Below, piece by piece: positions 1 to 12,017 of a stretch of DNA of 64,000 nt (the first letter of the stretch is position 1; each line of letters starts with the position of its first letter). The position numbers and the translations under genes were made by a program. Source of the DNA: Gamsiella multidivaricata (Eukaryota > Mortierellomycota > Mortierellomycetes > Mortierellales > Mortierellaceae); the NCBI RefSeq assembly GCF_025024155.1, contig NW_026251746.1:281979-345978 (forward strand), in the 5' to 3' direction. Below the pieces are notes generated by a model that was not told where the DNA came from, made no database searches, and worked only from the letters and a program-made list of their open reading frames with translations.

Positions 1-282
1 AACAGAAGTTTGAAGGTTGTCCAGTGGTGGAAAAAAAGATGCGTGGCACGTAGGAAAGAAAGAACGTCCAGAAGTGAACATCGTGTAGAGTGTAAAAGCG
101 GCCCATGCAAAGACGTATACATCGAAAGGCACAAAGCAACATAGACAACATCGGCAACTAGGGAAACCGGTGAGCAGGGGCAGATCGTTGCTTACCTGTG
201 CGGTCTTTGGGGGAAAATATTCGAACGAGTAGAAGGGTTTCCCTTCGGCGTTCTTTTGGGCGATCTTGTTGATGATTTTCAT
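1..282 (-). CDS. Methylenetetrahydrofolate reductase, first exon only (runs off the window)
   Basis: The ATG at 282 opens a 29-codon exon (282-196) that ends in phase 0 at a GTAAGC donor. The exon encodes MKIINKIAQ followed by FYSFEYFPPKTAQ. The S-F-E-[FY]-[FP]-P-K-T block near the N-terminus is characteristic of MTHFR, the flavoprotein that reduces 5,10-methylene-THF to 5-methyl-THF for methionine synthesis. The remaining 195 nt to the window edge look intronic and hold no further MTHFR exon, so the catalytic barrel lies outside the window. It could be a MET12- or a MET13-type isoform; one exon cannot decide. Family membership rests on about 25 residues, but the motif is specific. Confidence 0.75.
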   Translation of the reverse strand, partial: MKIINKIAQKNAEGKPFYSFEYFPPKTAQVSNDLPLLTGFPSCRCCLCCFVPFDVYVFAWAAFTLYTMFTSGRSFFPTCHASFFPPLDNLQTSV

Positions 283-674
283 GGCGGCGGTGTCGGCTTC
301 GTAAGCTTCGTAAGCTTCGTGAGGAGAATGATGCAAGGAGACGTGAAGATGAGAAGTGAACAATGATTCGAGAAGGGATGGATGAGAAAGTTGCGGATAG
401 GAGTCATAGCGAAACCTTGGTCGTTTGTTTCTTATCGCGTCCATCTCGATCTGGCTTGAGCACATCGTCTGCCCTGTAGATTGTAGTACACGCAACATCG
501 CGTGCACACACACAAACGCAACAACACACACGCATGGATCAATCGACAACGATTGCGCTGGGATATGGCGCCAGGTCTTTATTCCTACATGGTACAGAGC
601 TGTTCATTTCGGCTCAATTCACTAAGTTCAATAATAGAATTGTCGTCTAGAATAGGTCTTCTTTTCTTTTCTTT
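283..674. other. Intergenic: MTHFR upstream region and 3' flank of the deacetylase-like gene
   Basis: No supportable gene. The short plus-strand frame at 425-625 has no recognisable features. A small direct repeat (taagcttcg, three copies) lies at 301-319, just upstream of the MTHFR start. A T-rich tract at 660-676 immediately follows the stop of the minus-strand gene. Confidence 0.5.
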
Positions 675-2101
675 TTAAAGGAAGAAAGCGTAGACGACTG
701 CTGGGACGACAGCCAAAGTGGATGTAATAACTGTCAATCTCGATGCTCCCGACTTCTTCATCTCACCACCGTTTGCGTTCTTGGCAGCATCACTTCCAGC
801 ACTGTCGGTGCTGCCGCTTGAAGGAGGGGGGCTGCCGCCCTTGCTACCGCCATTGGATGGGTTGAGGGGGATGGCCTTGACATTGCTCTGTCCGTGCTTA
901 TACTCTGCTGCACCAAAGGACTTTGCATCGCCCATATAACCGTCGTCTTGGATAGGACTCTTCTTGTATGGAGTCTTATCATTTGTGCATCCGTCCAAGC
1001 GCACCATGTCGTAGCCGTTGGCATTGATCGTGTTGATGACCTTGGGTAGCGCTGCGGCAGCGCCCGTCGAGGGAACGTCGTAACCAGCGACAACGTACGA
1101 GGCCTTGCGACCGTAGGCGTCCATCTGCTTTGTGAACATGGCGGTGTAGACATCTGCGATCTGACCGGCGTTTGCGGCAGTGTTGTACTTGTAATCGTAC
1201 TCGTCCATGTTGAAACCAACAAGGACGTAGCCCATGGACTTGGCCAGGTTCAACAACCGAGGGTCCTTGAGATTGGACTCGTGGATCTTCATGTACTTGG
1301 GATACACACCAATCAAGTCCTGAATCGTGCGCGAGTTCTGCGCAATGTCGTTCTTGAGATCGTCGTCCGTCAGGCCCGCCGAAGAATCTGAGGGCAGACG
1401 GTAGGTCATACCAATCAAATGGCCGTCCATGTATGCATGTCGGGCTACACCAGCGTATTGCATGTACTGTAACCATGTCGCGTTCGCAAAGAAAGTAACC
1501 CTAGCCTGAGCTTCTTTGAGTGTCTGAAGCATCTCCATCGTTGCCTCGGAAGGTCCTTCGCTCTACGGGACAGAAAACGAACAGTGGATGATGAGTGAGT
1601 AGAGATGTTCGTACTGAAGAAAGTTCTCAAAGATGCGATGGCAGGAAGCCAGGAGCGCCCACTTACATAGGTCAAGGCAATCTGGCCAGGTGTCTGGCAG
1701 GATGTCAAGAAGTCGGCCCACGAAACTCCTTCGCCAGCGATGACGAGCATAGGCAGCGCTATGTTTTTGTGGATAAACGCAGGGATAGGAAATGGGAATG
1801 TCAGCTGTGGTCAAAATCAGTCTCTACGCGTTGGCCCCATTTCAACTTTCGCTTGTGCCTCAGTCTCTACGTGCAGCAGGATACAGAGAAATAGCGCGTG
1901 TTCTGACGCGTGTTGCTCTTCGTTTTACTCATCTCTTGTTCCTCACGTACAAATACTGAAGCCTCCAGCGCTTGATCAAGCTTTGCAATGTCATCCCTGA
2001 TAACATGTGTAGTGCACTGTTCGGATTGCTGTATCATGTGGAGCTCCTGAGGTGGGATGCTTACCAAGGGTTGAGAGGATTGCTGTACCGGAGATGCGCA
2101 T
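675..2101 (-). CDS. Secreted GPI-anchored polysaccharide deacetylase-like protein, catalytic residues missing
   Basis: Three exons: 2101-2065, 1758-1667, 1562-675, giving 338 aa. The first exon, MRISGTAILSTL, joins the second in phase 1 to form a signal peptide. Residues from about 28 on read SCQTPGQIALTY, then SEGPSEATMEML, then VTFFANATW, which is the NodB/chitin deacetylase fold order. In active enzymes motif 1 is TFDDGP; here it reads TYSEGP, so both aspartates are lost. Motif 2 (HTxSH) reads GMTYRLPSD, so both metal-binding histidines are lost. The C-terminus is Ser/Gly/Pro-rich and ends in a hydrophobic GPI-type tail (residues about 315-338). Family knowledge: active members deacetylate chitin in the wall. 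Inference: this copy is a non-catalytic wall protein, perhaps chitin-binding. An A/T-rich TATA-like stretch lies upstream near 2150-2165. Confidence 0.8.
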
Positions 2102-2722
2102 TTTCGGCTATATTGTACCGCGCGGTGATTAAGAAATATACAAGAAGCGTTGTATTATATACAGGTGGGTGCTTTGAAAAAAAGAGGGTGAGGAGACGTT
2201 GTTCTAAAAGTAATAGGTGAGATGTGGTTGAAAGTGCTGAGTCCAAGATGAGGTGGAGGAAGAGATAAGAAAGAAATCGCTGCTTTTTGAGAATCTACGC
2301 TTTATGTCGAGTATGCAGGTTTTTTTCTTTCTTTCTTTCTTTTTTTTTTTTTTTGCTTCATACTCATGTCTATGCTTCTTATATTGGTCCCGTTTGAGAT
2401 CGAGAATCACTATTTGGTTTTGACCCATAGTTTGCAGCATTCCACATTCTAATGTCGACGCGCTTCGTTCTAAATTTTTTATAATAAATCGAACGGGAGT
2501 GCTATTCTAGGGGCGTACCAGAGGGCAACAAGGGGTTTATTTCTAGTGTACATGGCGGAGCAGTCTATGATGCTGTTGTGGCTGTTGTTCATGCTGATAT
2601 TATGATGTTGGGAGGTGCATAGGTTACGTCCACCCTGCCGATCCCTGTCAATGACAATGGCGTCGCTCCCTTTCTTCCCCCTGTTTTCTTCTCTTTCCTG
2701 AAAACCCCGTCCCGGCCTCTTT
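2102..2722. other. Intergenic: promoter of the deacetylase-like gene and 3' flank of the zinc-finger gene
   Basis: No gene seen. It contains a TATA-like stretch (ttatatacagg, 2155-2165) suited to the minus-strand gene starting at 2101, and a CTTT/T-rich tract at 2320-2355. A frame at 2479-2880 on the minus strand overlaps the zinc-finger exon and has no independent support. Confidence 0.5.
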
Positions 2723-4256
2723 TCACTTTGCATCTTTTTCTCCTTTCTCAAGCAACTTTGCTGTTGGGTGCTTTTTGGCGATGTGGCGACGAAGATCATG
2801 GAGCCGTGTGAACTTCTCTTCGCAACCCCCCGTCTCAGCGAGCTCATCGCATTTGAAGGGCCGCGTATTCTTATGGGCAAGAATGTGGGACCGAAGGTTG
2901 AATGGCCTTGTGAATCGTTTCCCGCAGAAGCCGCAAATGTGCGTGGGAGAACTAGACTTTTGTTTTGTACCCTTGGTTTCGGGAGCTCTGCCTTTGGTTT
3001 CGGAAGCTCTGCCTTTGGTTTCCTTGCGGCCTAAGTATTGGTGGTTGTAGCCCTGGTGCCAGTCATTCGCGATCAACTTGAAGGTAGCCTCCATCGAAGC
3101 TCGTGTGGACCGAATGTGCTGCTCGCTACAAAGGGACCTATCATCATCGCTTTCTTCAGAATTTTCCGTCTCAACGCGTAAGACACTACTATACGGCATG
3201 CCGAAATGTTGCTGTGCTGGCTGTATGCATGGCTGCATCTGATAGTGATATTGGTGCTGCTGCTGAAGTTGGTATTGTCGTTGAGACTGGTATTGCTTCT
3301 GATGTTGGTGCTGATGCTGCAATAGGTCCTGGGAAGGGACCTTACCCAGGCTACAGTGGTTCCTGTTATGATACGCCGATGTATACGCTTGTCCTCTGAG
3401 CTTGTAGTGTCGTAGTCTCGGGGCCGATGTGGGGTGCAGATAATGCAGCGCCTATTGTTCATTGTTGTGGCAAAGATTGGAAGGTGTTGATACAAACCCT
3501 TATTTTTATCCGTAATTGAAAAAATATATGCTGTAGTCTTTGACTGACCAGTAGTGATCCCTGTGCCGATTGCACGAACGGAGGATAGTGGGACGTCCGG
3601 ACATTATGAGCACCGACCGAGTGCGAGGGCTGGTGCACTGAGTTCTCTACGGTTTTCCCAGATGAACTTTCACTGGAACAGGAAGCCTCGCATTCCTCAA
3701 AGTTCACGAAGTCGCTCAAGAAAGCAGTGTCGTCTGCATGTTTAGACGCGAACAATGAGGTTGCCGGTGGGTATGCTGTCGAGTGGCGTGCGAGACCTTG
3801 TACAGTCTGAGATGCATGTGCGTCGCCCTGTCCTGAGCTGAGAGAATGCCGAGCCAGCAGGCATGCCGAGTACTGTTCCTTTGTTTGAACTGCGCTTGCA
3901 TTAAGACTGTAAACAGGATTCTGTGGCGCTTGAGTTGGAGTTGGTAGCTGGCGACAAAAGGTCGTCTTCTGTTGAGTTGTCGACCATTGTTGGGTGATAA
4001 TACAAGGATTGTTTGTGCATGTGGATGCGTCGCCCATGGTATATGTGGAATACTGAGATGACACACCGAATTCGCCGTCGAGGCCCTCGGAGTTCGACCA
4101 GCGAGATCCGAGAACTTGATCACCCGTGAGTGTAGGATACCGTGCAGGGTGCACGGTTTGTTGCGAGGACGAGTTGTCGACTTGCTGCTCTGCTCTGGGC
4201 ATATGGGAGATGTGAGCGAGCAATGAAGATGACTGGATTTGTTTTGTGTGCACCAT
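2723..4256 (-). CDS. Two-finger C2H2 zinc-finger transcription factor, Gln/His-rich
   Basis: Two coding exons, 4256-3549 and 3451-2723, joined in phase 0 by a GTCAGT...AATAG intron, give 478 aa. The start is MVHTKQIQ at 4256. A plausible 5'-UTR intron precedes it (donor GTGAGC at 4405, acceptor CGCAG at about 4298), because the upstream exon has no ATG. The N-terminal half is Ser/Thr/Gln-rich and disordered. The exon junction leads into a Gln/His tract. At the C-terminus are CGFCGKRFTRPFNLRSH and a second finger, C-x-n-CEEKFTRLHDLRRH, ending in a basic tail. The linker before the fingers holds three imperfect ETKGRA repeats. This suits a nuclear sequence-specific regulator; its target is unknown. 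The fingers are certain, the 5' end less so. Confidence 0.8.
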
Positions 4257-7200
4257 AGCGATGATATTGGCAGCTGGGCTATGAGACTCGATCTGCGTGG
4301 ATAAAGAAGGATTGCTGTGAGTCCTAACACGAAAAAACAGATAGACGAGCACATACTTCCTGCATTTTCATTAGTGTATCATTATTCTTTTTATCGGATG
4401 CTCACCTTGCTCAGGCCAGGGGTTATTAGGATCACCAACAGAAAGCTGTGCTTGTGCTTAGTGGGCAAATATCGCACGATCACGCTTAGAAGTAACGAAC
4501 GAAAAAAAGGTTCGAATATAAAGTATACAACAGGAAGCAAAAAATAAAAACTTCTACTTAATCACTAGAAGTCGTTGCAAGAGAAACAGGTCTGTAGAGC
4601 GAGAGAAGGAATTTATAGATACAATCTTAGGTGTCAATAGATGACAGGGGTGAAAGGAAGTGGGATTTATAATTGCGAATGTAAAGTGGAATGTTGTTCA
4701 TGTAAAGGTATAAGAAGAAGCGCGTATTGTTGCGGCATTAGCCTGTGCAAATGAGAGAAAGGGACAGCGTGAGAGTGTGGACGAATATATAGGGCTTTCA
4801 GTGGAGTTGGTCGACGGAGTATGGTAATCAAGGTGAAGGTGTTAACAGGCAAAGATCGATAGCAAGTTGAAGGTCATGACTCGACATGGGCACGCTAGTA
4901 TGCAGGGATACGAAATGTGCCGAATGCGAGTAAATGAGCGATGTGAAGATAGAAAAATGTAGAACAGACAAGAATGATAAGTAATGGTATTAATGGCAGC
5001 ACCGTAGGAGGAAAGGTCTCTGGGGGGGTAGTCGAAATGATGGGAAGAAAGAGAAGAAGGAGAAAAGAAGTAAGAAAAGAGGAAGGAAAAAAAAGGAAAG
5101 CGTTTGGAGCGGTAGGCACTCATATTGATCACAATCTATTCTTCAAAAAAAAAAAAAAAAAAAAGGCCGTTGTCATACCCTACTCATTGGAAGCTCTCAC
5201 TTACCATGCATGCATGTGCACACATAGTCTACACATACTCACGCAGTTCCCCGATTCCCTATGCAGCATTTCAGTACTCATTATATCGCATCTAGTCTGT
5301 CTCTGGGTAGTGCACGGCATTTCTAACGATAGGTGTGCAATTTAGTCGTCTATTTTACAATTGACGCGCGATCTCGTCTACCCATGTATAGCCCTTAGTT
5401 CGCGGGGTCGTTTGATCCTCAAGCGCATTTTGTAGAAACACGGACGCATGCCTATCATAGCCTTGTTATGCAACTTGGCTCGTAATGAAAGGCCACTCTA
5501 CGTCCATTTTAATACTGAGATTGTCCTTCTCTAGACGTCCAAGCATATCTGGAACCAAGGACTCATGCCGTCAGGAACCTTACTTTCTTAAAACAAAATA
5601 GCGTAGATAACTTTGTTCGCTCGTTTCCTCCTTTTCGTAGATAATCGGATGAGCACCACTGCAAGCATAGCTCCTCTGCAGTTGGCCATCACTTTTTCAA
5701 CTAATCCATGAGTAGGGATGAAGATTCATATATGAAGAGTACCTACCGATTTTTACTTTTCATGCTGTTTTCTCTTTTCAAAGGCTTGATCCATGTATTG
5801 GAGGAATTTGAAAAGCAACCTAAACAAACCTATCCTACCATTGCACTCACAGGCTACTTCTGAAAGTGACCCCTGTTTTTTCAACAAGGCCACTACTGAA
5901 AAATGACAGCATTGCTAGAGAGAGAGAGCATTCAAATGATCTGGGCTATTAAAATAGGTGGGTGGATAGCAAGTGGCCATGCGGACCAAATAAAATAGCT
6001 ATGAAGCGTCGGTAGCGCAGTGTATTTTATGACCTGGCACGCTGACTCGCCCCTTTCTCTCTCAATTTTCCAGTAGACTCACTTTTATATGCAATATTCT
6101 AGCAATAAAGTTGGTGTTTGTCCAGCATGTATTTTTGCATCGCCAAAATCTTATAGTAACCGTACTCGAAACTCAAGTGAGTGCTATCAATTTGTTTATA
6201 TTGTCGAACTGGAGGCAGGGTACAAACAAAGAGTTTTAAAAGTACCCTATCTCTTCAGGACTAAGACCGCATTGCAGCGAATTCCGATATTCCGCAATCG
6301 CTTCCTCGTGTCCGCATTTTGTTGAGCGATTGCAGTATATTCAGGTTCTCGCGATCGTCGAAAGCTTTCCTACCAACCCTACCCTAGGCAAGAACCACAA
6401 ATGAAAAGTGGCGAAGGATAATAAAAGTGATTAACTAGAGATGCTCATTGGCATAGCTTCCTCAAGAACCTTGGCAGCGAATATCTAATCGATCCGGCTC
6501 CTCAAACAAAGGCTAAGGTTTCTTTGCTCATGACATGTGCGAAAGAATAAGGGACGTGAACCGGGAAGCATTTACATTTGACATTCCGACAGTTTGTGCA
6601 CCAATGCGCTCTTGAACTTCAACTCTATCGATGTGCATTTCACAGAACATCAGCGCAGGGAGCTGTTGGTGCTTGATGAGAAAAACATTTTCATCGTGTC
6701 GTTGGCAAATATCCTCCCGTAAGCATAGGGGGATGAAATAAAACACCGAGTGGAAAGTAGAGAGGAGAACCATGTCTCGCTCGTATGTGTGTGCATCCCC
6801 GCCCATTATGAATACCATAGCCGAACGAGGGTTCGTCGGGAGCACAGGGCAGGAAACGGACAATTAGAGCCCACCGAGAGCAACGTAGAGGGGCTGCATG
6901 ATTGCTGCCCTCGTTTGTTCAAATGTTATAATTTCCCCCCCAAAAATGCGCCTGAGATTGAGACCTCAGGTTGTGTGTGGTACGACAGCAGGTCAAAAGG
7001 TCAAAATATCAGAGAGTATCCGACTCAGACCATATATCGCTTCACTGACTCAAGGCTCTTTGCTCCTTGGGCTATGCTTCATGCTTAGAGGGCCGAGGCA
7101 TAGGCAACTGGATTGAATGAAGCCCATGCATGTTGTGGATATGCTCAAGGATTATAGATAAGTCCCCCAAATGTTCCATCTGGGGTGAGTAAAAAAAGGG

Positions 7201-8888
7201 CACGAATAAGAGAGCGATTGGGCCGTTTTCTGTTTGACGCCAACGAACAAAACAAACAAAACAAACAAAATCTAATCCTCCAATAGCGTGTGCATGCGCG
7301 CTGTAGTCCTAAGCTATACATGCATGTATAGACGGGTAAATAAACGCTTCATAGCTACTCATCGATTTCGCCTCTCTCTCGATGCATCTGGCAAGAGTGC
7401 AGGTCAACCACCCGTTCTCAGTTGCGCCTTATTTATCTTGTTTTGTTTATACCAAGTTACCAACTGCATGAAGAAAAAAAAACGCAAAGAAAAAAAAACC
7501 TGTCTTTGGAAGAGGCTGGGAGATTGGCATTATAAAGCAAAATGCCGGAAGAGAGCGAGTGACCAGATAGTCTAAGTCTGAGGTCGGAGCTTTGATGGTG
7601 CAGCCTGTACGCGTTCAACAAGGGTGATGCACGACAAACATATCTCGTTCATGGTACAGCAGCTTCTCTTCAAGGGCCCTTTTTCCTCATCATACCGCTT
7701 GCCCAGGGATACATGCAGACCTCTTCCCATCGTAAGCATTTCGTCCTCCACCCACTTATCCATTCTTCCTTTCAGCATTCATGTTCTTTCCTTGTCGTGT
7801 GCACTGCGGAGATTCTACACAAGAGAAGGAGCGTACATACAAAGAGGCGGTTCGGGCCACAACATAGTGAAACCTGAATAAAAGTAACACAAGACGTTAT
7901 TTTGTAAAAACCAACCAAATCATAGACTCACAAAAAAAAACTTACATGGTACAATTAGTGGTTTATTTGGTATGACAAGAGTCGCGCCTGTGCATTTTCT
8001 CTGGAGTGGAGCCAGATCGCAATCCCTCCAATCATGATGCAAGGTCAAGCACTCTACTCGATTGCCTGCATTGAGAAGGCGCGCTCAAGGTGTGAGAGCC
8101 TTTCGAGTATGTTCTTTCTCCTCGGAGAAAAAAAGAATGGAGTAAAATTGTCATCGTACCGAAGGACAAACGGAGAGACGGCAATGAACGTATCCGGGTC
8201 CCATGAAGTCCATTTCCTCTCACATAGGTATAATTTCAAAGTAAAGGTCTTGGGCGTATGTACATGTACTACTCATTGCCATACCCCAATGCATCGCCGC
8301 CCATGTTTTGGAGAACGCTAAAAAAAGAAAAAAAAAAAAAGGCAGCGGTAGAGACCACTCAAGGCTAATCTCACGCGTGGAAAGAAGGTATGCATATGTT
8401 CTATCATGGTGAACATGGGCCCGAACGCCACTCCAGAATGCTCTTCTATCCCACCTGCACCGTCTGTCAGTTTCCCTCAGTATCCTCAAATCTAAGCAGA
8501 AGAGCAGTGCAGAGGCTTGTCTGTCGTGGTCGCACAGACATTTGTTTATTCTGGTATAGAGTACAATCGAGCGCTGTATGAGCCAGTAGTGCAGACACCG
8601 CGAAATAGACTATACGCGCGTTTTCGATTAGGGTGATGTTTCTGCCAACGTCAGATACAGCACATTTCCAGCAGCGACAGCCTATCGTCCTTACTTGAGT
8701 TTGATTCGTGCGATGGCCATACGATAACTCTCCGTAGATAGCTTGATGCGAAATCTAATCTTGCGATTCTTCTCTTATTCGCTGCAGTAGATACGTGTCA
8801 CCTTGACCGCATCTCTCTTTCAGAAGCAAACACATACAAGTACTGGATAGACATTTAATTTATGTATTTGGATATAAAGCGGCAAGTT
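4257..8888. other. 4.6 kb without a recognisable gene
   Basis: AT-rich sequence with many stops in all frames. Contents: a 5'-UTR-like exon and donor for the zinc-finger gene near 4406-4460, a run of 21 A at about 5144-5164, an imperfect AAACAAACAAAA run at 7245-7270, and A-rich runs at 7470-7498 and 8321-8340. Short frames at 6089-6325 (+), 6528-6863 (-) and 8220-8489 (-) resemble no family I know and lack paired splice signals. Old transposon remains are possible but not demonstrable by eye. Confidence 0.5.
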
Positions 8889-11288
8889 CTAAACGAGCAT
8901 GGGGGAATCAATGACCGCAAACCCTGCGGCCACTCCGCCTTCATTACTTTCGACGCCCTTGGTGCGAAGTAAATGGCCGCCATTGTCGTTCCGAACCACG
9001 CTCTGACCGTCGTGTAGATATATCCCATAAATGCCCAATTCCGAAACAACGTCCGCATGCTGGATTTCTCCTTTACGCAGGAGAACGTTCTTCGTGATAG
9101 GAGGACGGATGATATCCATCAGAATATATGCGTTTCTCTGTTCTGCTGTCAGCTTTTTCAATGCTTCCTGGATATCCTTCCCGTAAATATTGTTCCCTTT
9201 ACAATGGGATGAGAAAAAAAATGTTTGGTGCAATTAGTTCGAAAGTTGAAAGTTGAAAGTTGGTGACGTCTCCTTTTTGCCACAGACGAAAGCGCAATCG
9301 TAGCAATGTCCTCATATCCTTACCTCCCCCTTCACGCTGGGGCTTCATAACCAACTCATCACTGTTGACTAGAGCTGCTTCATAAGCAGCCCGTCCCTCA
9401 GGCGAGTTATCCAGAGGGTACAGTCCAGCAAACGATTCGCGCAACTGTACGGCCGCTTCTGGATCCTTCACGAAACGCTCCAACTGACCTGGGGCTGCCA
9501 GAACCTGCTGCACTTTCTTGGCCCCGACTAGTTGGTATGCAATTGTAGGGCATTTGATCGCTAAAGATCTCTCTGCAAGTAGTCTCCCTTCCCATTCCTA
9601 TCGAAATAATAAAGCGGGTTTATCGGCGCGTCAGAAGTTTGTTCCCCTATTCGCGCTGGCTAATTGACAATATTATCCATTATTAGTATCGATATACCTT
9701 CTCAGTAGGATAATCGGTGGTGGCGTACGCAGATCGATAATATGCAACAGAGATTTCTTGGTCATCACTGTTTGCAATAGAAATAGCGTCAGGTATACGT
9801 TAGTTAACCGTCCTGGCATGATACAAGCAGAACCATGTGGCCACCCCTGCAACCTATTCACATACACGTATAGCGCCTTCGTCTGTGGATCCAGCCGTCC
9901 TTGTTCCGCAATTTCAGCAAGGGTTCTGCGGATCAACACGACTCCATGCCTAGGGTGAAACGATTGATCAAGTACTGCTCAGTATCATTGTAGACAAAGA
10001 GTACATCATATGGTTTTCGAACTTGAATAGCGTGCCCATTCATACTTGTTCAACAGATTATATTCGATGTATCGCTGGTCAAAAGCATTCCGCTCTCCTG
10101 GTTGGACCACCATCATGACTTTTGCACTGACAAAAAAAAAAAAGCGCGTGTCAGCATTGCTGTTCTGAGAGCGTAGATTAATGCTGATTAATTTTATCAC
10201 AGCTCACGTACGTCTTCGATCCATAAAGCTGGTGTGCGGAAGCTAATCCAGAGGCAATTGACGAGATAGATTCACTGCTAGGGAGTGCAGAGACATCCAG
10301 CTTATTCGTAAAATACCCTGTAATTGCCAGAAGATATCTACATCATGGGCAAGTGTTAACAACAATTAGCGTCGCTTCATATGACTGATCGATTGTTTGC
10401 AGTGGAGATGCTACAATCCTAGTGTAGTATCCTCAGCATACCTATGGAGGTCTCCTGTCAAAGAGGAGAGACTTCCAAAGGAAACAGAGATGGTGTTAAG
10501 TTCAACCTGTTTGATCTTTGCTTCTGAGAACTCTTGTCCTTGGTTCAAGTGGATAATGTAATCGGACCGATGTACTCCAAGCGAAGCAGGCTAGGTTGGT
10601 TGCGCAGAAAAGAATTTGTAAGCAAAAGCAGTCCATCCGAACGCGTCCTAATCTACAGATCATAAGACGTCTTCTTTATTGCGTGGGCACGTCAGCTTGC
10701 TCTCTAGAAAGCGAGGAGTAACAGCGTCGATGGCGCCATCCATCAATGCTATCGGTGCTCCTTCCCTGGCCAAAAAGTCAACGTACATCTCAGTTATGTT
10801 CACGATTATTTACCTGAGCAATACCTTCCTTCTTCACAATGAGGTACAAATCGTAAAGGCGCTTGACAAAGTCGTCGACGGTCGAAAGACTATGTCCATT
10901 GTAGCAGCAAAGCAATTGGAAGTCAACAACCGCGCCTGACAAATATTCGCGTCCCTTTCGACTGCCATACATGCGTAGCCTAAAAAAGACCCGGTAGAAC
11001 ACACCTTTCCATAATCTCCTTTAAGAAGGCGTCGTCTTCTGAGATGTCATGAACGAGTTGGTTGAACAAGGGCTGAATTTTAACTGCATCGTTGAAGGCA
11101 TTGATAGGGAAGGGAGTGGGGAACAACGAGACGGGGGCATTGATGACACCTCCTGCAAGAATAGGATCCTGCGTGTCCTTCGTGGAAGGAGGACGGACAA
11201 CGAGACCGTGCGAAAGTGCAAAGTCGAGGGCAGCGTCCTTGAGGATCTGGAGCTGTTCTTCTGTCAAAGTTGATGCCAGGTCGGACAT
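8889..11288 (-). CDS. GSH2: Glutathione synthetase (eukaryotic type), complete, nine exons
   Basis: Exons 11288-11005, 10889-10814, 10590-10442, 10337-10212, 10126-10046, 9949-9866, 9767-9698, 9597-9324 and 9196-8889 all keep phase and give 483 aa, the usual length for eukaryotic glutathione synthetase. The enzyme joins gamma-glutamylcysteine and glycine using ATP in the cytosol. Diagnostic segments in order: VDDFVKRLYDLY, LGVHRSDYI, KQVELNTISVSFG, RRTLAEIAEQGRLDPQT, SLAIKCPTIAYQLVGAKKVQQ, the glycine-rich ATP loop KPQREGGGNNIYG, AYILMDIIRPP, VSELGIYG and the C-terminal GGVAAGFAVIDSPML. All key blocks are present, so it should be functional. A transposon relic begins about 200 bp upstream of its start codon. 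Confidence 0.95.
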
Positions 11289-11505
11289 TCTTGGCGGCGA
11301 TAGTTGTGGTAACGTGGGAAGTACAGAAATGTAAATTGAGGAAGTGGAGAGGATTCAAAAGTTGGATGGAGCGATGTGAGAGCTGTCTGCGCAACCGAAG
11401 TAAGGGTTTCAATAGAGTTTATATCCAATTACAGTTGCTTCCTTATTTCCATCCATTATTTCAGGGACATCCTTGGGTGGAGATGTTCGACTAGTGCCAT
11501 TTTCT
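11289..11505. promoter_or_regulatory. Short 5' flank of glutathione synthetase, bounded by transposon relic
   Basis: Only about 200 bp separate the GSH2 start from the first reading-frame remains of the Harbinger relic. No clear TATA box. Any core promoter elements must lie here or inside the relic. Inference only. Confidence 0.3.
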
Positions 11506-11983
11506 TAGTTCTGAGAGTAACGAAGACGATAGTTATGATGAGGACTTAGGGGAGCTGGAAGATGGAGATATATCAAACGTGGAATAACAGGGCTCAGAGC
11601 AAGAAGACGAGGAGCTGCAGATAGACGCAGTGCGCAAGGCCGCAAGTAGTACTCCAAAAAACTTCCGGCGATCTACTGTGGCGATCTGGAAAAGAAAGAG
11701 CATTGACGAGTTTTCTTCGTCCAATACGAGTTTCCCACTTTTAAAAGAAGGATTTACGGAAAAGGAATTCAAACATCGACGTCAAGACATAGTTCATGTG
11801 CACTGCGACTCAATGCTTGCGCTAGCATCAGTGTTCAACCAAGCTAGGAAGCTTACAGCAGAGAGGGATGAGAAACTTCGGCTATTGGCATTCAGCTCTT
11901 TAGTGCAAGCCGGCTACTTGACGCCCTCATCCGCAACATCCGCAAGGCCCGTTACTTCTGATGCGATTGCTAGGTCTCAATAA
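11506..11983 (+). pseudogene. Relic of a Harbinger second ORF or unknown acidic protein, with an in-frame stop
   Basis: One frame runs from about 11506 to 11983: an acidic start (SESNEDDSYDEDLGELEDGD), an in-frame TAA at 11585-11587, then a coherent helical segment (KEFKHRRQDIVHVHCDSM, LASVFNQARKLTAERDEKLRLL) and a stop. It lies tail-to-tail with the Harbinger transposase remains at 12018. PIF/Harbinger elements normally carry a second Myb/SANT-like DNA-binding ORF, so I infer this is that ORF. No clear SANT motif survives in what I can read, so it could also be an unrelated decayed gene. Confidence 0.4.
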
Positions 11984-12017
11984 AATGTCGCCATGCTTAT
12001 CTGTAAACCCCATAGTT

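Noticed and set aside
3073..3495. Separate minus-strand protein overlapping the zinc-finger gene
   Set aside because: Another phase of the same exon and intron. The zinc-finger frame has clear fingers and in-phase splicing.
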